A stretch of DNA of 18,625 bases from Pseudomonadota bacterium (GCA_005772945.1 SXIE01000422.1:1-18625); one strand, 5' to 3'; shown: positions 1 to 7,663, counted from the first letter of the stretch. Numbers and translations: made by a program. The notes: generated from the sequence alone by a model not told the origin.

Positions 1-1
1 C

Positions 2-658
2 GCGGCGCGCGAGGTGACGGCCCGCGGGGACGCGCCGGTTCCGGTCCTGCCGCGTGCGGCGGTCATCCCGGTGACGCCGGCCGAGTGGCGTGCGCGCTAC
101 GACGACGCGACCGATCGGCTAGGGGCGGGCGACGCGCGTGGGTGCCTCGCCCTCCTCGCGGGGATCCCGCCGGTGCCGCCCGACGTCCACGTCGACATCG
201 AGGCGCTCCGCGCGACGTGCATGATGGCGAGCGGGGACTGCGCGGGCGGGCGGACGGAGCTCGCGCGCGTCGGGCGTACGCACGGCTGGGCGGCCGACAA
301 GATCGCGCGCGAGGTGGACCTGACCGACACGCGATCGTGCCCGATCGACGCGCCTCCGGCGACGCGCTGGCCGGCGCGCGCGCTGCATCGACTGCAGCTG
401 GCCACGTCCGCGAAGCGCTCGTGCGCGCCGGTTTTGGCGACGATCGCGCGGCTCCAAGTCGCGATGCCCGAGACGTCCGAATACGCGTGGTTGCGCGTGA
501 ACTGCGCGGTGAATGGCGGCGACTGCGTTGGGGCCCGGGCGCTCTTCGTCGCGCGGATGTCCGCCGCGCAGCCCGAGGGATCGGACGAACGCACGAAGGC
601 GGAGGCCTACGCCAACGGCCAGTTCGTCAAGGTCTATCCGAGCTGCGCAGGGCGATAG
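2..658 (+). CDS. C-terminal part of a Cys-rich TPR-like protein (partial)
   Basis: The reading frame is open to the left edge of the window, so the N-terminus is missing; an in-frame GTG at 14 is probably internal. Numbered from that GTG, the 214 residues contain three short related helical motifs: a Gly-Asp-x-x-Gly-Cys motif near residues 39-44, and two better copies around residues 66-86 and 161-181. The better copies share the pattern Leu-Arg-x-x-Cys ... Gly-Asp-Cys-x-Gly-x-Arg. The evenly spaced cysteines (44, 69, 76, 109, 137, 164, 171, 211) suggest disulfide-braced TPR-like repeats in a periplasmic or exported domain. Such Cys-paired C-terminal regions occur in large secreted proteins and in tails of Ser/Thr kinases of myxobacteria, but the missing N-terminus prevents a choice. 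I do not recognise a named family. Coding is supported by protein-like composition compared with the Arg/Pro-rich other frames. Confidence 0.6.
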   Translation, partial: AAREVTARGDAPVPVLPRAAVIPVTPAEWRARYDDATDRLGAGDARGCLALLAGIPPVPPDVHVDIEALRATCMMASGDCAGGRTELARVGRTHGWAADKIAREVDLTDTRSCPIDAPPATRWPARALHRLQLATSAKRSCAPVLATIARLQVAMPETSEYAWLRVNCAVNGGDCVGARALFVARMSAAQPEGSDERTKAEAYANGQFVKVYPSCAGR

Positions 659-680
659 CTGGGGTCGCGACCTCGCTCTC

Positions 681-728
681 GCCCTCGAACTCGCCCTCGA
701 ACTGGCCCTCGAACTCCCCCTCGAACTT
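681..728 (+). repeat. 12-bp tandem repeat, four copies
   Basis: Four head-to-tail copies of a 12-bp unit close to gccctcgaactc (681-692, 693-704, 705-716, 717-728; the last two bear one or two changes) fill the gap between the stop at 658 and the lipoprotein start at 769. The unit length is a multiple of three, but no gene is called here. It may be a slippage-generated spacer. Confidence 0.8.
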
Positions 729-768
729 TTTCGCGCGACCCCGCCGGACGCCCCTCGTCTGGGTAGGC

Positions 769-1392
769 ATGCACCGCTCCCTCGCCCTCTGCACGCCGCT
801 CGCCGCCGCGCTCACCCTCACCCTCGCCCTCGCGCCCGGCTGCTTTCTCCTCCCTCCCTCCCACGGCCTTCGCGGCGGCGAGACCCTCTACCTGACCGAG
901 GACTCGCTCGTCCTCGAGGTCATGGGCCCCGGCCTCCACAAGGAGGACCCGCGCAAGTGGAGCCAGGCCACGGCGCGCCCCGTTCTGCCCGCCGGCGCGG
1001 TCGTCCGCGTCGCCGGCGACTACGAAGCGCAACGCGCGGCCAACGCGCCGGACGCGTCGCTGGCCGATCGCAACCCGTGGATCTACGTCGAGGTCGTAAC
1101 CTCGCCGGTTCCCGCGCAGGTCGCGTGGAAGGGCTGGATCCATCTCGCCACGACGGCCACCACCCCCGCCACCCCGGCTCCCGTCGCGACCCTGCGCACC
1201 GCGGGCGCGACGCGCCTCTGCGCCCACGTCGACGCCAACGACCTGCAGTGCCCCGTGCACCTCCCGGCCAACGCCCCGGTGCGCGTCCTCGGCTGCAGCG
1301 CGACGCGCGCCGAGGTCGAGCTGTGGACCGTCGAAGGCGCCTACTTCCACGGGTTTCTGAACCTTCGTCAGCTGCCCGCAGACCCTTGCTGA
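769..1392 (+). CDS. small lipoprotein with SH3-like region
   Basis: A 207-residue protein. The ATG at 769 was chosen because it starts a classic export signal: a hydrophobic Leu/Ala stretch (residues 5-22) followed by Ala-Pro-Gly-Cys, with Cys25 as the likely lipidated residue. The same frame upstream of this ATG reads as Arg-rich non-protein. The mature part has a beta-rich segment ending in Gly-Trp-Ile-His that resembles bacterial SH3 folds, then a Thr/Ala/Pro linker, then a second Cys-containing segment with four cysteines (ending in Pro-Cys at the C-terminus) that may pair. There is only a weak purine stretch before the ATG. The next lipoprotein gene starts about 40 bp downstream on the same strand, so the two may share a transcript. 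Specific function unknown; the SH3-like assignment is a pattern impression. Confidence 0.72.
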   Translation: MHRSLALCTPLAAALTLTLALAPGCFLLPPSHGLRGGETLYLTEDSLVLEVMGPGLHKEDPRKWSQATARPVLPAGAVVRVAGDYEAQRAANAPDASLADRNPWIYVEVVTSPVPAQVAWKGWIHLATTATTPATPAPVATLRTAGATRLCAHVDANDLQCPVHLPANAPVRVLGCSATRAEVELWTVEGAYFHGFLNLRQLPADPC

Positions 1393-1423
1393 GCCCCGTT
1401 CCCCGTTCCCTGTTTCAACGTCC

Positions 1424-1429
1424 AAAGGA
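1424..1429 (+). promoter_or_regulatory. Shine-Dalgarno favouring a GTG start at 1438
   Basis: AAAGGA lies directly against the ATG at 1429 (no usable spacing) but 8 nt before an in-frame GTG at 1438. The GTG also gives a cleaner signal peptide, so it may be the true start of the following lipoprotein. Confidence 0.45.
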
Positions 1430-2277
1430 TGAATGCCGTGTCCCCCACCTCTCGATCGATCCTCGTGCCCTCCTTGCTCGCCGCCCTCGCCACCACCTCG
1501 GGCTGCGGCCTCGCCGGATACGCCAAGCTGCGCGAGGTCGGCGAGCAGAACGCCGCCCAGGCCAAGGCCAACGCAGAGGCCGGCCTCGCGCGCGCACGCA
1601 CGACAATGTACGCGAATGCCCCGCGCGTCTGGATGTGCCCGACCGCGGCGCAAGCGCTCGCCGGCACCCCGTGCGCCGACGGCCAGCAGGTCCTCGCCAA
1701 CCACGATCTCACCGTCGTCGGACAGGCCCCCAAGGACGGCGTCTGGCCCGTGTCGTACTGGGACGCCAAAGGCGAGCACGCCCTTTTCGTCGCCGCCACC
1801 AACGTCGGCGAGCTGCCTGATCTCGCCGCGCTCGACACGTTCGAAGGCGACGTCGCCAAGCGCATCCCGGACGCGAAGCGCATCCCCATTCGCAGCGTCA
1901 GCTTCGACAACCTCATCACCCAGGCCGGCGCCTTCAAAGGTCGTTACCTCGTCCTGCGGCAGCCCGCGAACACGATGACGAACAAGAGCTTCGCGAGCGG
2001 CACCTTCAGCTTCACGATCCCCATCCCGGTGACGACCGGGTCCCGCTGGACGGCCCTCGCGCAATTCGAGCTGCGCAATACCGCCGTCACCGGCGAGTTC
2101 CAGAAGGGCCAGCGCAGCTACCGCTGCGGCCCGCAGTACTGCGACGACTTCGTGATGGTCGCCGAGCTCACGGGCAAGACGGTCGACCGCGTCGACGAGC
2201 TCGGCGGCGTGCGCCGGCTGCCGGTCTTCGCCGTGCGCGAGATGGGCGACCGCTACGGGACGTATCGCGCGCAGTAA
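1429..2277 (+). CDS. lipoprotein with coiled stalk and SH3/OB-like domains
   Basis: A 282-residue protein (279 if the GTG at 1438 is used). The signal sequence has a hydrophobic core around residues 11-22 and a Thr-Ser-Gly-Cys lipobox (Cys26), so the product should be anchored in a membrane on the periplasmic or surface side. Residues 30-60 are a charged Ala/Lys/Glu/Arg helix, probably a short coiled stalk. A domain with two Cys (Met-Cys-Pro ... Thr-Pro-Cys) and alternating hydrophobics resembles an SH3-like fold. A later section (Gly-Arg-Tyr-Leu-Val-Leu-Arg onward) looks like a small beta-barrel. A final Cys pair (Tyr-Arg-Cys-Gly-Pro-Gln-Tyr-Cys) may form a disulfide. It follows another SH3-like lipoprotein about 40 bp upstream and is followed by a hairpin at 2282-2309. 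Function unknown. Confidence 0.8.
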   Translation: MNAVSPTSRSILVPSLLAALATTSGCGLAGYAKLREVGEQNAAQAKANAEAGLARARTTMYANAPRVWMCPTAAQALAGTPCADGQQVLANHDLTVVGQAPKDGVWPVSYWDAKGEHALFVAATNVGELPDLAALDTFEGDVAKRIPDAKRIPIRSVSFDNLITQAGAFKGRYLVLRQPANTMTNKSFASGTFSFTIPIPVTTGSRWTALAQFELRNTAVTGEFQKGQRSYRCGPQYCDDFVMVAELTGKTVDRVDELGGVRRLPVFAVREMGDRYGTYRAQ

Positions 2278-2281
2278 CTCG

Positions 2282-2309
2282 CGCCGGGTCTCTTCTTGCG
2301 ACCCCGGCG
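2282..2309 (+). terminator. hairpin terminator after the lipoprotein pair
   Basis: The arms CGCCGGGTC (2282-2290) and GACCCCGGCG (2300-2309) pair with one bulged base around a 9-nt loop, 4 bp after the stop codon at 2277, and are followed by a short TTT. It looks like an intrinsic terminator with a weak U-tract. Confidence 0.55.
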
Positions 2310-2467
2310 GTTTGGAACGACGCGTCGCGAACGCCATCCTGGACCCGCTCGCCCGGCCCTGAGTTGCAGTCCTCACCGGCTTGCCTCTCCGCCGCTTCGC
2401 AGGCACCTTGGCGAAACGCAGGACGCGCGACGAGGACGCCCTCCGACTTCGCGGCGCGATCCGATTG

Positions 2468-2474
2468 AAGGAGG
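2468..2474 (+). promoter_or_regulatory. strong Shine-Dalgarno fixing the start at 2481
   Basis: AAGGAGG lies 6 nt before the ATG at 2481 and in front of a perfect lipoprotein signal peptide. It shows that translation begins in this frame, although the rest of the protein is encoded in another frame. Confidence 0.85.
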
Positions 2475-2480
2475 CTCGCC

Positions 2481-4284
2481 ATGCACCTCGCTCACACACA
2501 CCTGGTCGCCGCGCTCGTCGCCGCAGCAACTCTTCAGGGAGCGGCGTGCGGCGGCGACGACACGACCGACACGACCGGCACGACCGACACGACCGACACG
2601 ACCGGCACCACCGAGGCCACGCCCGACGCCCACCCACACCGCGATCGGTGCGGCGGGCGGCACCGCGAGCTCGTCCGATGGCAAGCTCGTCCTCGTGCTG
2701 CCGCCCGGCGCGCTCGCGGCCGACGCGCTGATCGGAATCGACCCGCTGGCCCCAGGCGCGCTCGGCCCGGACCTCGTCGCGCTCGGCGCGCTCGACGTCT
2801 ACGAACTCACGCCCGACGGCCTCACGTTCGCACAGCCGGTCGCCGCGACCCTCGCGCTCGCGCCGCTCGGCGTCACCCCCGGCACCCTCGAGGCCGCCTT
2901 CTCGGCGTTTGCCGTCCAGTCCGCGACCGGCGTGATCGAGCCGCTCGAGGAGCCGACGCTGACGCTGGATGCCTCGACCGGATCGGCGTCGCTCGGCGGC
3001 ACGCTGCGTCATTTTTCGAAGATCACGCGCCTGCGCCAGCCCATGGCTCAGCCCGGCAATCCCGGCATGGACCTCGTCGCGCTCTCGATCACCTATCCCT
3101 CCGAGCTCGACGTCGGCGCGTCGGGCCCGATCCAGATCTCCGCGCGGCCGCCCGGGAGCGTCCTGCGTTTCGATCCCGCGGCCCTCATGTTGTTCAGGCT
3201 GGGGAGCGAGTCGGCCAACGTCGACGTCGTCGGCGTCGAGCCGGGCCAGCTGCTCCCGACCAGCCACGTCGCCAATGAGGCGCTTGCCCTCGCGACCAAC
3301 GTGCGCTGCAAGGCACGCGGCGACACCGAGCAGGTCCGCTTCGTGGTCGCGATCGAGGCTCAGGAGAGCGTCCTGCAGCTCAACGACGGCACGCTGCCCC
3401 AGCCCGTGATCATCACCAAGCGGCTCCGGGCCGACGTCACGCTGCCGATCAAATGCGTCGGCAAGCAGGAGCCGCCGGTCGCCGTCGCCGACGAATATTC
3501 CGGCAAGGTCGGCGAAGCGCTCGTGGTCGACGCGCCCGGCGTGCTCGCAAACGACACCGATGCCGACGGCGACGCGATGGTCGCCGAGCAGCTCGACGGC
3601 CCGAGCGACGGCGCGATGCTGTTCTTCGACACGGGCGCCTTCACGTTCGAGCCGAACGGCTTCGTGGGCACCACGACCTTCACGTACCGCGCCTGCGACG
3701 CCGTCGGGTGCGGCGCGCCCGCGACCGTGACGTTGCACGTCGAACCGACCACGCCGACCCGCTTCGTGGGCCTCATGCGCCACTTCAAGATCGCCTACGG
3801 CGACTGCGACAACGCGGGACAAGGCGGCGAGGCGCTGTTCATGCCGAACGGCTCGTTCGGGGCCGTCGAGATCGACCCGAAGTACCTGTGCGTCAACACC
3901 GCCGGGACACAGTTCAGGGCGTACTCGGCGTTCTACACGGCGGGTCCGGACGGGATCGTGATCGACGATTGCTTCGGGGCGCAGGGCGCGCGGTCCGAGC
4001 TCATCGAGATGCAGTGGAATCCCGCCGCGGGCCGCTACGAGGGTACCGCCAAGGCGCCGAACGACCCCCTCAGCGAGCGACAGGCGTGCGGCGACGCGAT
4101 CGAGCCGTTCGACTTCGCGGGGATCTGCCTCGTGCCGGCCTGCACCCAGGTCAGCTATCCAACCGAGGACGCCAGCATCACCGCTCGCCTCAGCTGCGCC
4201 TATTGCGCCCAGGCCGTCAGTCCGGAGTGCAGCAAGCCACGACCCTGGTCATGGGAGGCCGGCCTCGTGCCCACCTGCTATTGA
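2481..4284 (+). pseudogene. ZU5 and cadherin/Ig-like lipoprotein, frameshifted near 2620-2640
   Basis: Translation from ATG 2481 (strong SD) gives a lipoprotein signal peptide with a Gly-Ala-Ala-Cys lipobox (Cys23) and an Asp-Thr-Thr linker. This frame then degenerates into Arg-rich sequence. The body resumes one base later in the next frame at about 2640 and stays open to the stop at 4284. It starts with a ZU5-like domain (Gly-Gly-Thr ... Asp-Gly-Lys-Leu ... Pro-Pro-Gly-Ala-Leu). Around 3480-3760 a cadherin/Ig-like repeat follows, with the diagnostic Val-Leu-Ala-Asn-Asp-Thr-Asp-Ala-Asp-Gly-Asp. The C-terminal domain is Cys-rich. Removing one C from the C-rich stretch at 2621-2640 rejoins both parts (about 600 residues). 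It could be a recent pseudogene, a phase-variable switch or a sequencing error. The body frame has no credible start of its own. It probably served in cell-surface adhesion or structure. Confidence 0.72.
2559..2612 (+). repeat. 9-bp tandem repeat encoding Asp/Gly-Thr-Thr linker
   Basis: Six 9-bp units (GACACGACC or GGCACGACC, the last slightly altered) encode the linker right after the lipidated Cys. The unit preserves frame, but the tract ends about 10 bp before the frameshift, so the area is prone to slippage. Confidence 0.85.
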
Positions 4285-4316
4285 CGTCGCCACGGCTCGC
4301 CACGACCATTGACGTC
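4280..4316 (+). repeat. direct repeat ATTGACGTC, 28 bp apart
   Basis: ATTGACGTC occurs at 4280-4288 and 4308-4316. The second copy extends to the perfect palindrome TGACGTCA (4310-4317) and overlaps the probable -35 box. The pair could be operator half-sites for a regulator of the GH31 gene. Confidence 0.5.
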
Positions 4317-4337
4317 AGGCCAGTCGCCCCGTCTACT
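4309..4337 (+). promoter_or_regulatory. promoter giving a probably leaderless GH31 mRNA
   Basis: TTGACG (4309-4314, five of six matches to the sigma-70 -35 box), a 17-bp spacer, and TCTACT (4332-4337, four of six matches to the -10 box). The ATG at 4344 lies 6 nt after the -10 box, where transcription would be expected to start. No Shine-Dalgarno is present, which agrees with a leaderless transcript. Confidence 0.5.
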
Positions 4338-4343
4338 CCGGGC

Positions 4344-7070
4344 ATGTCACGCCCACGCCCCGCCTCACGACCCGTCCGCCTCGCGTCCACCTCTCAGCGC
4401 GGGGCGCTCACCCTCGCGCTCGTCCTCGCGACCCACTGCGCGTTCGCGGCGGCGGCCTGCGGCGATGACGGCGGATCCCGCGATGCCTCCGATCGGCCCA
4501 CCGCGGTCGACAGCGCCGACACCGCCACTCCGTCCGACGCGCCCCCGTCCGACGCCCCGGCCGAGTCCGACGGTAGCCCCGCGGAGGCCGAGACCACCCC
4601 GCCCGCCGACCCCATCGTCCTCACGAGCACCGAGGCCACGGTCACCATCCGCACCGCGACCTTCGGCGTGACCATCGCGAACGCCGCCGGCCAGGTCGTC
4701 CTCCAGACCGTCGGCCCCGATCCCCAGATCCCGGGCGACACGAACGGCGCCTACGGGCCTCTCGGGGCAACGCACCGCGAGCTCGAGATCACGCCCCCCA
4801 TCATCGAGGGTTTCGATCACATCGAAGGCATCGACGGCCCCTGGCGCCACGGCAGCTACGTCGTCGCCGCCGCGACACCCACCCCGAACCACGCCTCGCT
4901 CGACCTCGCTAGCGCCCCCGGCGGCCCCGCCTTCATGCACGTCGACATCACGCTCACGGGTGCGGACGTCCACGTCGCCGCGCGGGTCGTCCCCGAGGGC
5001 GCCGACGGCGCCGGCCTCAACAAGGTCGGCCACGCCTTCGTGCTCGCCCCCGACGAGCACTTCTTCGGGCTCGGCGAGCGCTTCCTGACCGTCGATCACC
5101 GCGGCCGCTTCTACGATTGTTGGACCGAAGAAGGCGGCGTCCCGCTCGGCGAGAGCGCCTTACCCGCCGACGACAATCCCTTCCCGAACGGCCCGAACAT
5201 GACCCACCTGCCGATCCCGTTCTTCCTCTCGACCAAGGGCTACGGCCTCTGGATCGACACCACGTTCCGCACCGGCTTCGCCCTCGGCAGCGACGCGGAC
5301 AACGTCTTCCGCATCGAGGCCGACCAGCCCGCGCTCGACTACCACGTCATGGTTCACGCCGCGCCGCGCGACACCATCGCGCACTTCACGAGCCTCACCG
5401 GACGCGCCAAGCTGCCCGCCCCCTGGGTCTTCGGGCCGCGGCGGCGTACGAGCCGGACCCACAGCATCGAGGGCGTCCTCGAGACCGATCTCCTCCGACA
5501 GCGGAAGGTCCCAACGACCATGGTCGACGACACGCGGCACTTCCTGCCGGTCGGCTCGCACCTCGGCTACGAGGACGTCCTATCCCAGTGGGCCAAGGAC
5601 ATGCACGCCCAAGGATACAAGGTGATCGGCTACTTCAACGCCTACGTCTCGGTCAACTTGGAGCGCACGGCGCACTGGGTCGACGAGGCCCGTGCGAAGG
5701 GCTACTTCGTCAAGCTCGCCGACGGCAGCGACTTCGAGACGGCCATGATCTCCTCCGGGCCGCAGATCGTCGCCACCATCGACATGAGCAACCCGGAGGC
5801 CGTCGTCTGGTACCAGTCGATTCTCCAACAGGCGCTCGACCTCGGCTACGACGGCTGGATGCTCGACTTCGGCGAGTACCTCCCGCCGGACGCGCTGCTC
5901 TTCGACGGGCGCACCGGCCTCGAGGCGCACAACGACTTCCCCATCCTCTATCAGAAGGCGACCTGGGACTACATGACCCGCGTGCGCGGCAACGACTTCA
6001 TGTACTTCGCGCGCGCCGGCTACACGGGCACCCAAGCCCTGACGCCCATCGTCTGGTCGGGCGATCCGTCCACCAGCTTCGACGACGCCAAGGGCCTCGC
6101 GGCCCAAGTCCGCGGCGGGCTCAACGCCGGGATCTCCGGGATCCCGTTCTGGGGCAGCGACATCAGCGGCTACACGTGCCTCAGCGACCCGCCCGCCGAC
6201 AAGGAAGTCTACCTGCGCTGGGTCGCGTTCGGCGCGTTCTGCCCCGACATGCACGACGAAAACGCCTGCGCGCAGGCCCCGGCCGGCGCCCCGCCCAAGT
6301 GGACCGTCTGGAGCGACGCCGAGACGACGACCGTCTACGGTGACTACGCGCGCCTCCACACCCGCCTCATCCCCTACCTCTACGCGGCCGCCAAAGAAGC
6401 CACCGAGACGGGCATGCCCGTCATGCGCCACCCGGTCCTGCTGCACCCCGAGTCGCCCGCCGCCATCGCCACCGAGTTCGATTACTACTTCGGTCCGGCG
6501 CTCTACGTGGCGCCGGTCGTCCGGCGCGGCGCCACCTCGCGCACGCTCTGGCTACCGCCCGGGCGCTGGGTCGACTTCTGGACGAATGCCCCGCTCGTGG
6601 GCGACCAAAGCCTGACGCGCGACGCGCCGCTCGCCATCATCCCCGTCTACCTGAAGTCGGGCGGGATCGTGGCGATGCTCGATCCAGCGGTCGAGACCCT
6701 CGCGCCCGACACGCGCGACGACGTCACGAGCATGTTCGACGTGGCCGGGATCTTCGACCTGCGCGCGGCGATCGATCGCACGACCGGGACCGGCGCCGCG
6801 ACGCTCGTCGACGGCACCCACTTCGCGATGTCGTTGGCCCCGGGCGCCGTGAGCCTTCCCGTCGATGTGCCGGTCGCAGCCGACGACGCCGAGCTCGCGC
6901 GCTGCGCGCGTTGCGGCCGCATCGACGACGCCCCCGACGGCGCCAAGCGCGTGCGCCTCTCGCTCGCCGCGACCCCGAGCGCCGAGGTCCACCTCGGCGG
7001 GCTCACCCTCACGCACACGGCCAGCGCCGCGACGCGCGTGCGTTGGGACGTCATCGTCGTGGATCCATAG
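4344..7070 (+). CDS. GH31 family glycoside hydrolase, lipoprotein
   Basis: A 908-residue exported retaining alpha-glycosidase. The ATG at 4344 starts a signal peptide ending in Ala-Ala-Ala-Cys (Cys39), followed by an Asp/Ser/Ala/Pro linker to about residue 90. An N-terminal beta-sandwich (about 90-340, including Phe-Phe-Gly-Leu-Gly-Glu-Arg) precedes the TIM barrel (about 350-700). The nucleophile is Asp508 in Trp-Met-Leu-Asp-Phe-Gly-Glu-Tyr, and the acid/base is probably Asp574 in Trp-Ser-Gly-Asp. Other family blocks are Ala-Arg-Ala-Gly-Tyr-Thr-Gly and Gly-Ser-Asp-Ile-Ser-Gly-Tyr. The C-terminal beta domain holds the Pro-Gly-Arg-Trp-Val-Asp-Phe-Trp motif. The Asp-Phe-Gly-Glu-Tyr-Leu-Pro signature recalls sulfoquinovosidase YihQ, but the Trp/Arg sulfonate-binding segment of YihQ is not recognisable. 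The substrate is therefore open (alpha-glucoside, xyloside or other). It is probably transcribed alone. Confidence 0.93.
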   Translation: MSRPRPASRPVRLASTSQRGALTLALVLATHCAFAAAACGDDGGSRDASDRPTAVDSADTATPSDAPPSDAPAESDGSPAEAETTPPADPIVLTSTEATVTIRTATFGVTIANAAGQVVLQTVGPDPQIPGDTNGAYGPLGATHRELEITPPIIEGFDHIEGIDGPWRHGSYVVAAATPTPNHASLDLASAPGGPAFMHVDITLTGADVHVAARVVPEGADGAGLNKVGHAFVLAPDEHFFGLGERFLTVDHRGRFYDCWTEEGGVPLGESALPADDNPFPNGPNMTHLPIPFFLSTKGYGLWIDTTFRTGFALGSDADNVFRIEADQPALDYHVMVHAAPRDTIAHFTSLTGRAKLPAPWVFGPRRRTSRTHSIEGVLETDLLRQRKVPTTMVDDTRHFLPVGSHLGYEDVLSQWAKDMHAQGYKVIGYFNAYVSVNLERTAHWVDEARAKGYFVKLADGSDFETAMISSGPQIVATIDMSNPEAVVWYQSILQQALDLGYDGWMLDFGEYLPPDALLFDGRTGLEAHNDFPILYQKATWDYMTRVRGNDFMYFARAGYTGTQALTPIVWSGDPSTSFDDAKGLAAQVRGGLNAGISGIPFWGSDISGYTCLSDPPADKEVYLRWVAFGAFCPDMHDENACAQAPAGAPPKWTVWSDAETTTVYGDYARLHTRLIPYLYAAAKEATETGMPVMRHPVLLHPESPAAIATEFDYYFGPALYVAPVVRRGATSRTLWLPPGRWVDFWTNAPLVGDQSLTRDAPLAIIPVYLKSGGIVAMLDPAVETLAPDTRDDVTSMFDVAGIFDLRAAIDRTTGTGAATLVDGTHFAMSLAPGAVSLPVDVPVAADDAELARCARCGRIDDAPDGAKRVRLSLAATPSAEVHLGGLTLTHTASAATRVRWDVIVVDP

Positions 7071-7100
7071 CGGGGGCCGTGATCCGCAGGCCGCAGCGCC

Positions 7101-7598
7101 TCAACCGGCCCAGGTGATCTCCCAACGGCGCGTCGTGCCATCGACCGTGATGTCGATGGTGTCCCCGACCTGCTGCCCGCGCACGGCGCGCCCGATCGGC
7201 GAGGTCGGCGTCACGACCGAGAAGAAGCCGTCGCCGTCGGGCCCGGTGATCTCGATCCCGGCGCCCGTCGGCGCCAGGAAGAACGTGCGCCCGTCGCCGC
7301 TGTCCTCGTCCTCGATCTCGACGATGGCGCCGAGGTCGATGATGCCGCTCGGCGGCAGCGGTCCGGGCCGGAAGACCTCGAGCTCCGCGAGCATCATGCG
7401 CGCCTGCTCGGCTCGGCGCCGCTGCCCGCTGGCGAGCGCCGAATACTCGATCATCATGCGCGTGTCCTCGCGGCGCGTCTGGGCGTCCTCGCCGTCGCGG
7501 GCGGCCTCGACGGCCACGGCCATCTCGCGCTCGGCGACCCCGAGGTTCTCTCTCACGCGTGCAATCAGCTGGGCCACGATGGCCGACTTATCCATCAT
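7101..7598 (-). CDS. GreA/GreB-like transcription factor
   Basis: A 165-residue cytoplasmic protein, close in size to GreA (about 158). Residues 1-75 form a predicted antiparallel coiled coil with an acidic tip (Asp35-Gly-Glu-Asp38). In GreA this region enters the RNA polymerase secondary channel and positions Mg for transcript cleavage. Residues 85-160 match the FKBP-like C-terminal domain, with the hallmark Thr-Pro-x-Ser-Pro-Ile-Gly-Arg-Ala (from Thr130) and Gly-x-x-Val-Gly-Asp. The hairpin lacks the usual GreA Asp-Leu-Lys-Glu-Asn tip sequence, so it is a Gre paralog rather than the housekeeping factor. Two ATGs are adjacent at 7598 and 7595. There is no Shine-Dalgarno, and a -10-like box lies 6 nt upstream. 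It is divergent from the SGNH lipoprotein and convergent with the GH31 gene. Confidence 0.85.
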   Translation of the reverse strand: MMDKSAIVAQLIARVRENLGVAEREMAVAVEAARDGEDAQTRREDTRMMIEYSALASGQRRRAEQARMMLAELEVFRPGPLPPSGIIDLGAIVEIEDEDSGDGRTFFLAPTGAGIEITGPDGDGFFSVVTPTSPIGRAVRGQQVGDTIDITVDGTTRRWEITWAG

Positions 7599-7604
7599 CG
7601 CCGT

Positions 7605-7634
7605 AGGCTAGATTCGGACCGCACACCGTGGCAA
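7605..7634 (-). promoter_or_regulatory. candidate promoter of the Gre-like gene
   Basis: On the minus strand, TTGCCA (7634-7629), an 18-bp spacer and TAGCCT (7610-7605) lie 6 nt before the ATG at 7598. The predicted start of transcription falls on the start codon. Confidence 0.4.
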
Positions 7635-7663
7635 GCGTGCTTTAGCGCCGCGTAGCTTTTCTC

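Noticed and set aside
634..3822. A 1,062-codon open frame on the minus strand
   Set aside because: It is antisense to three lipoproteins with signal peptides, is Arg/Gly/Ala-rich without domains, and reflects the high GC content that keeps shadow frames open.
3453..4343. N-terminal extension of the GH31 frame
   Set aside because: It overlaps the cadherin/Ig-like body on the same strand and is Arg-rich; the lipoprotein signal at 4344 is the clear start.
4344..7070. Naming the GH31 enzyme a sulfoquinovosidase
   Set aside because: The catalytic signature is similar, but the sulfonate-binding segment is not recognisable and the protein is exported.
7073..7111. GGGCCG/CGGCCC pairing between the convergent GH31 and Gre-like genes
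   Set aside because: The arms are short, the loop exceeds 20 nt and there is no T-tract, so it is not a convincing terminator.
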